In this document: positions 12,769 through 15,835 of the stretch, in pieces
How positions within the stretch are numbered: position 1 is the first letter of the stretch
Layout of the letters: the number at the start of each line of letters is the position of its first letter
Assembly (NCBI GenBank): GCA_035293045.1
Contig: DATDOY010000152.1
Location: 1-15,835, forward strand
Reading direction: 5' to 3'
Length of the DNA: 15,835 bases
DNA from: DATDOY01 sp035293045
GTDB lineage: Bacteria; Actinomycetota; Acidimicrobiia; IMCC26256; JACPCJ01
The notes under the pieces: model-generated
Seen by the model: the letters and a program-made list of their open reading frames with translations, nothing else
The model's database searches: none
What the model was told of the DNA's origin: nothing
Translations under genes and position numbers: made by a program

Positions 12769-13665
12769 ATGGAGGCCGCCCGCTTCGATGACCACCGCGT
12801 GCCGCGTCACGACATTCCCTCGGGCGGCGGCCGGAGCGGCTATACGCTCATCGATGGGCGTCAGGTGCATTACCTCGAGTGGGGGCGCCGGGGCGCGCCG
12901 GCCGTCGTGTGCCTCCACGGTGGAGGCCAGACCGCGTACATGTACGAGGAGTTGGGGGGCGCGCTCGTCGATCGTTACTGCGTCCTCGCCCCCGACCTCC
13001 CCGCGCACGGCGATTCCGACGCCGTCCCCGACATGGAACGCCAGTCCATCGCCGCCACCATCCGGCCGCTGCTCGACCACTTCGGCATTGACCGCGCCGC
13101 CTTCGTGGGGGCGTCGCTCGGGGGCGTGGTGTCGGTCACCTTCGCCGCCGCGCACCCCGAGCGGGTGGTCGCGGTTGCGCTGATCGATATCGGCCATCAG
13201 CTCGAGGAGGAGGGAGTCCTCAAGATCATCGCGTTCATGAAGGCTCACGAGAGCTTCGCCTCGCTTGACGATGCGGCCGCGGCCATCTCGGAGTACCTCC
13301 CGTATCGGGGCGAGGTGACGCCCAAGCGGCTCACGCGCAACCTTCGCCAGCGCGACGACGGCCGGTGGGAGTGGAAGCACGGGTATGGCCGGGCCCTTCG
13401 TGAGCAGGGCCCGATCAGTGAGTCGAACTGGCGAACCGTGTTCGACGGCCTCGACGACGACGCCCGGTCGCTGACCTGCCCAGTCCTACTGTTGCGGGGA
13501 GGGGAGAGCGACGTGCTCTCGGACACCGGGGCAGGCGCCTTCGTCGACCTCATCCCGAACGCCCGCCTCGAAACCGTCGAGAAAGCCGGCCACCTGGCCG
13601 CCGGCGACAATCCCGTGTCGACGGTTGGCCTGATTGCCGGCTTTCTCGATGCGCGGTCGGAGTAG
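12769..13665 (+). CDS. Alpha/beta hydrolase
   Basis: A 298-aa alpha/beta-hydrolase fold enzyme. The oxyanion-hole motif H50-G-G-G-Q-T follows strand 3 (VVCLHGGG). The nucleophile elbow is G-A-S116-L-G-G (114-119), with Asp248 (GGESDVLS) and His275 (KAGHLAAGDNP) as the likely acid and base. The lid region is about 145-225. This layout suits esterases, C-C bond hydrolases of ring-cleavage products, lactonases and epoxide hydrolases, and sequence alone does not choose. Being divergent from a CoA ligase with a shared palindrome, it may be co-regulated in catabolism of an ester or lactone. It converges on the DUF4242 gene with an 8-nt gap. Confidence 0.92.
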   Translation: MEAARFDDHRVPRHDIPSGGGRSGYTLIDGRQVHYLEWGRRGAPAVVCLHGGGQTAYMYEELGGALVDRYCVLAPDLPAHGDSDAVPDMERQSIAATIRPLLDHFGIDRAAFVGASLGGVVSVTFAAAHPERVVAVALIDIGHQLEEEGVLKIIAFMKAHESFASLDDAAAAISEYLPYRGEVTPKRLTRNLRQRDDGRWEWKHGYGRALREQGPISESNWRTVFDGLDDDARSLTCPVLLLRGGESDVLSDTGAGAFVDLIPNARLETVEKAGHLAAGDNPVSTVGLIAGFLDARSE

Positions 13666-13683
13666 AGGACTGACTAGACCTCT
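13664..13683. terminator. Weak hairpin at convergent ends
   Basis: AGAGG (13664-13668) and CCTCT (13679-13683) form a 5-bp stem spanning both stop codons (TAG 13663-13665, CTA 13674-13676). Weak evidence beyond position. Confidence 0.25.
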
Positions 13684-13949
13684 TCGGTCGTGGGATCGAT
13701 GACCGCGTCGACCTTCGACACGACGGTGGCGGGGAATCCGGTGCACCGTGCGTGCTCCTGGATGACATCCTCGCTGTCCGCGAGGTAGACGCAGTAGATC
13801 TTGTCGGCGGTCACGTAGCTGTGCTCCCACTGGATGTCAGGCGCCAGCTCCCGGAGGATCTTGTTCGACGTGCCCGCGGCATCCCGCAACTCGGCCCCCG
13901 ACAGCTTTCCGACTCCTGGCATCTCTCGCTCGATCACGAACCTCGGCAT
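13674..13949 (-). CDS. DUF4242 family small protein (SCO4226-like)
   Basis: A 91-aa protein with the DUF4242 layout: MPRFVIEREMPGVGKLS (1-17), an amphipathic helix (18-35), I-Q-W-E-H-S-Y-V-T-A-D-K-I-Y-C-V-Y (39-55), then E-D-V-I-Q-E-H-A-R-C-T-G-F-P-A (60-74). This is a ferredoxin-like fold. The Streptomyces coelicolor relative SCO4226 is a nickel-binding protein, but many family members have no shown role. His67 and Cys69 in E-H-A-R-C, with His43, are possible metal ligands (inference). Unlike most genes here it has a clear Shine-Dalgarno site, GGGGAG at 13961-13956, 6 nt before ATG 13949, and so a real 5' leader. It is divergent from a TetR regulator across an AT-rich gap with two palindromes, and is the most likely target of that regulator. 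Confidence 0.85.
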   Translation of the reverse strand: MPRFVIEREMPGVGKLSGAELRDAAGTSNKILRELAPDIQWEHSYVTADKIYCVYLADSEDVIQEHARCTGFPATVVSKVDAVIDPTTEEV

Positions 13950-14003
13950 GTTTCTCTCCCCTTTGTTGTTCCCATCGAACCCATTGCCGTCCGGCCCGTG
14001 GTA

Positions 14004-14020
14004 CCGTACTTCGAGTACGG
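14004..14020. promoter_or_regulatory. 17-bp palindrome, TetR operator candidate 1
   Basis: CCGTACT-TCG-AGTACGG is a perfect inverted repeat with 7-bp arms. It lies in the DUF4242/TetR gap, its centre 33 bp from the second palindrome, close to three helical turns. It would fall just downstream of a minus-strand start site driven by TATAGT at 14036-14031. Confidence 0.6.
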
Positions 14021-14030
14021 ATTCTTCGTA

Positions 14031-14047
14031 ACTATAGTATGTATAAT
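14031..14047. promoter_or_regulatory. AT-rich divergent -10 region
   Basis: On the plus strand TATAAT (14042-14047) and TATAGT (14033-14038) are near-consensus -10 boxes. On the minus strand TATAGT (14036-14031) serves the DUF4242 gene. TATAAT to ATG 14061 is 13 nt, so the TetR mRNA would have a leader of only about 6-7 nt. These boxes are far more AT-rich than any other promoter here. Confidence 0.5.
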
Positions 14048-14053
14048 ACATAC
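14037..14053. promoter_or_regulatory. 17-bp palindrome over the TetR promoter, operator candidate 2
   Basis: GTATGTA-TAA-TACATAC is a perfect inverted repeat with 7-bp arms and 3-nt centre. It contains the TATAAT box of the TetR gene, so a bound dimer would block it. This is the classic arrangement for TetR autoregulation. Confidence 0.65.
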
Positions 14054-14060
14054 CGAGAGT

Positions 14061-14678
14061 ATGGCTGTCAAGACCGAACCGCCCAACAAGTCGAGAAAGG
14101 CCGTCCAGGGGAAGGCGACGCGCGATGGCCTGATCGGTGCCGCCCGCGCCCTCTTCGGGGACCGTGGCTACGCGGAAACGGCGCTCGACGAGGTCGTGGC
14201 GACGGCGGGCGTGACCAAGGGGGCGCTGTACCACCACTTCTCGGGGAAAGAGGATCTCTTCCTCGGGGTCTTTCGGGCCGTGAAAGACGACCTCAACCGC
14301 CAGTTCGGCGACGCCCTCGCGGAGCCGGAGCCGTGGGACGACCTCGTGCGTGCCTGTCGAGTGTTCATCGAGGTGCACACCGACCCTGCCGTGCAGCGCA
14401 TCGTGCTGCTCGACGCGCCCGCGGTGCTGAGCGCGGAGACGATCCAGGATGTGGATCGGTCGTCGGGCGCGGTGATGCTCCGTTTTGGCCTGCGTCGAGC
14501 GATGAACCGTGGCGTCATCGAGCGGCAACCGCTCATGACGCTCGCCGCGGTCCTGTCGGGCGCCCTCACCGAGGCCTGCGTCATGGTGGCCCGATCGGAG
14601 AATCCCGACGAGGCGCGCGCGGAAGCGGTTGCCGTCGTCGAACGGTTGTTGGCGGGGTTGCGCGTCCCGGAGGTGTGA
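14061..14678 (+). CDS. TetR/AcrR family transcriptional regulator
   Basis: A 205-aa TetR-family repressor. After a short basic N-terminal arm (KTEPPNKSRKAVQGKATRD), the HTH domain (about 20-66) reads LIGAARALFGDRGYAETALDEVVATAGVTKGALYHHFSGKEDLFLGVF, a very clean TetR_N match. Helices in the rest (about 75-200) form the ligand-binding and dimerisation domain, including a conserved-looking R-I-V-L-L-D-A-P-A-V-L segment (114-124). ATG 14061 is the start. The open frame continues upstream, but that part is antisense to DUF4242 and covers the operators. A divergent target gene and two palindromes argue for local autoregulation. The ligand is unknown. The cyclase fusion starts 28 nt after the stop, with its own promoter. 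Confidence 0.94.
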   Translation: MAVKTEPPNKSRKAVQGKATRDGLIGAARALFGDRGYAETALDEVVATAGVTKGALYHHFSGKEDLFLGVFRAVKDDLNRQFGDALAEPEPWDDLVRACRVFIEVHTDPAVQRIVLLDAPAVLSAETIQDVDRSSGAVMLRFGLRRAMNRGVIERQPLMTLAAVLSGALTEACVMVARSENPDEARAEAVAVVERLLAGLRVPEV

Positions 14679-14682
14679 TCAA

Positions 14683-14703
14683 CCCACACCGGTAGGGTGT
14701 GGG
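14683..14703. promoter_or_regulatory. Inverted repeat covering the cyclase-fusion promoter
   Basis: CCCACACC (14683-14690), spacer GGTAG, GGTGTGGG (14696-14703) is a perfect 8-bp inverted repeat. The -10 hexamer TAGGGT (14693-14698) is inside it, ending 7 nt before ATG 14706. It could be an operator for a repressor, or a hairpin terminating the TetR message; no T-tract follows. Confidence 0.5.
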
Positions 14704-14705
14704 GC

Positions 14706-15835
14706 ATGACGGCTCCCGCCGAGGTTCGTTACGCCCGAACCACGGATGGCATCGACATTGCGTACACCGCGTTCGGGGAGGGCCCGGACCTCCTGATGGC
14801 CATGGGTTTTGTGACCCACCTTGATCTCATGTGGGATTTCCCGTGGCACGCCGGGATCCTCGGGTTCGCGAGTGATCACCGGGTGATTGTGTTCGACAAG
14901 CGCGGCACGGGGCTTTCGGACCGTTCGCTCGGGTTTGGGAGCCTCGAAGATCGAGCGCGCGACATCGACGCTGTCCTTGACGCGGTCCGGTCGGAGTCCG
15001 CCATCCTCTACGGCATCTCCGAAGGCGGTCCGATGTCCGTCGTGTTCGCCGCCAGCCAGCCGGAGCGGGTGCGCGGGCTGATCATCTACGGGAGCATGGC
15101 GCGCTCGATCCGCGCCCCCGACTATCCCTTCGGGCTGTCGAAAGAGAATGCCGACGCCGTACTCGGGCGCGTCGAGCACGTGTGGGGCACGGGTCGGGGC
15201 TACGAGGCCTTCGTGCAACACCCCCCGGACATCGAAGGCGCCCGTCGCGCGCTGGCCGTGTACGAGCGAGGCGCGTGTACGCCGCAGATGGCCCGTCAGA
15301 TCCTGCAGCGGAACGTCGAAATCGACATCCGAGAACTGCTGCCCGCGGTGACGCAGCCCACCCTCGTCATCCACTGCGACGCCGACCCGCTGATCCCGGT
15401 CGAGATGGGTCGCTACATCGCCGACAACATCCCAAACGCTCGCTTCGTGGAGATCGAGGGCGACTTCCACGGAAGTTGGCGGCCCGCGGATTGGGTGCAT
15501 ATCGGTTCGGTCGTGCGAGCGTTCCTCGCGGAGTTGGATGGGTTCAGCCGTTCGCCGCGTGCCGATCGAGTCCTGGCCACAGTCCTCTTCACCGACATCG
15601 TCGGCTCGACCGAGCGCGCCGCCGACCTCGGGGACGCCGCCTGGCGCGCGCTCCTCGACCGCCATGATGCGGCAGTGACGGAACAGGTGGGCCGCTTCGA
15701 CGGCCGCCTAGTGAAGATGACCGGCGACGGGATGCTGGCGTCGTTCGAGGGACCGTCGCGCGCCGTCTTGTGTGCGCGTGCCCTTCATGGCATCGCGACC
15801 ACACTCGGCTTTCCCATTCGCGCCGGCGTACACAC
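14706..15835 (+). CDS. Alpha/beta-hydrolase-class III adenylate cyclase fusion, 3' end cut by window
   Basis: The frame is open from ATG 14706 to the edge (376 codons and 2 bases). Residues 1-280 are an alpha/beta hydrolase: Ser105 in G-I-S-E-G-G (103-108), Asp227 in HCDADPLIP and His255 in G-D-F-H-G-S are the likely triad. From about 286 a class III nucleotide cyclase domain begins: A-T-V-L-F-T-D297-I-V-G-S-T carries the first metal Asp, and L-V-K337-M-T-G-D341-G the adenine-specifying Lys and second metal Asp. It therefore probably makes cAMP, in the cytoplasm (no membrane segment seen). Hydrolase-cyclase fusions occur in actinobacteria, often followed by further domains, but any such domain lies outside the window. 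The start is backed by TAGGGT 7 nt upstream. The hydrolase part may sense a small molecule rather than degrade it (inference). Confidence 0.93.
   Translation, partial: MTAPAEVRYARTTDGIDIAYTAFGEGPDLLMAMGFVTHLDLMWDFPWHAGILGFASDHRVIVFDKRGTGLSDRSLGFGSLEDRARDIDAVLDAVRSESAILYGISEGGPMSVVFAASQPERVRGLIIYGSMARSIRAPDYPFGLSKENADAVLGRVEHVWGTGRGYEAFVQHPPDIEGARRALAVYERGACTPQMARQILQRNVEIDIRELLPAVTQPTLVIHCDADPLIPVEMGRYIADNIPNARFVEIEGDFHGSWRPADWVHIGSVVRAFLAELDGFSRSPRADRVLATVLFTDIVGSTERAADLGDAAWRALLDRHDAAVTEQVGRFDGRLVKMTGDGMLASFEGPSRAVLCARALHGIATTLGFPIRAGVH

Noticed and set aside
13752..14060. Upstream extension of the TetR frame
   Set aside because: It runs antisense through DUF4242 and across both palindromes and the TATAAT box; the HTH begins shortly after ATG 14061.
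14679..15665. 328-codon minus-strand frame opposite the hydrolase-cyclase fusion
   Set aside because: Shadow of the fusion gene, whose own frame is open to the window edge and carries hydrolase and cyclase motifs.

Overview
The window is high-GC DNA with strong third-position GC bias in every accepted gene. Its gene content (NarL-type two-component pair, DUF2889 next to a FadD-like ligase, an alpha/beta-hydrolase/adenylate-cyclase fusion, a DUF4242 protein with a divergent TetR) and a striking set of leaderless-type promoters fit a free-living actinobacterium. A member of the Acidimicrobiia or a related environmental lineage is my best guess, but that is inference. I see no rRNA, tRNA, CRISPR array, insertion sequence or phage gene. 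This looks like chromosomal catabolic and regulatory territory.

Layout from left to right: an unassigned edge; a SnoaL-like protein (+); a copper amine oxidase (-); a second SnoaL-like protein (+); two divergent short-chain dehydrogenases (- and +); a type I phosphodiesterase/nucleotide pyrophosphatase (-); a divergent ketol-acid-reductoisomerase-like enzyme (+) followed by a VOC/glyoxalase-like protein (+); a polytopic His-rich membrane protein (-) divergent from a NarL-type sensor kinase and LuxR-type response regulator (+ +); a DUF2889 protein and a FadD-like acyl-CoA ligase (- -); a divergent alpha/beta hydrolase (+); a DUF4242 protein (-) divergent from a TetR regulator (+); and an alpha/beta-hydrolase-class III cyclase fusion (+) cut by the right edge. 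Units alternate in strand almost one by one, so nearly every gap is either a tight divergent promoter pair or a convergent terminator.

Two themes stand out. First, almost every transcription-unit-leading gene has a TANNNT-like -10 hexamer ending 6 or 7 nt before its start codon and no Shine-Dalgarno sequence, as expected for leaderless mRNAs. Internal operon genes have Shine-Dalgarno sites or overlapping stop/start codons instead. The AT-rich TetR/DUF4242 gap is the exception. Second, several gaps hold perfect palindromes: a 49-bp palindrome at 10368-10416 next to a 73-bp duplication that appears to have rebuilt the C-terminus of the response regulator, a 20-bp palindrome between the ligase and hydrolase, two 17-bp palindromes between DUF4242 and TetR, and an 8-bp inverted repeat over the cyclase promoter.

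Functionally, the catabolic genes (amine oxidase, dehydrogenases, CoA ligase, hydrolases, SnoaL-like folds) suggest degradation or remodelling of organic substrates, but they do not form one recognisable pathway operon. Several enzymes depart from family catalytic consensus (the KARI-like protein and the FadD-like ligase) and may do something other than the family name says.
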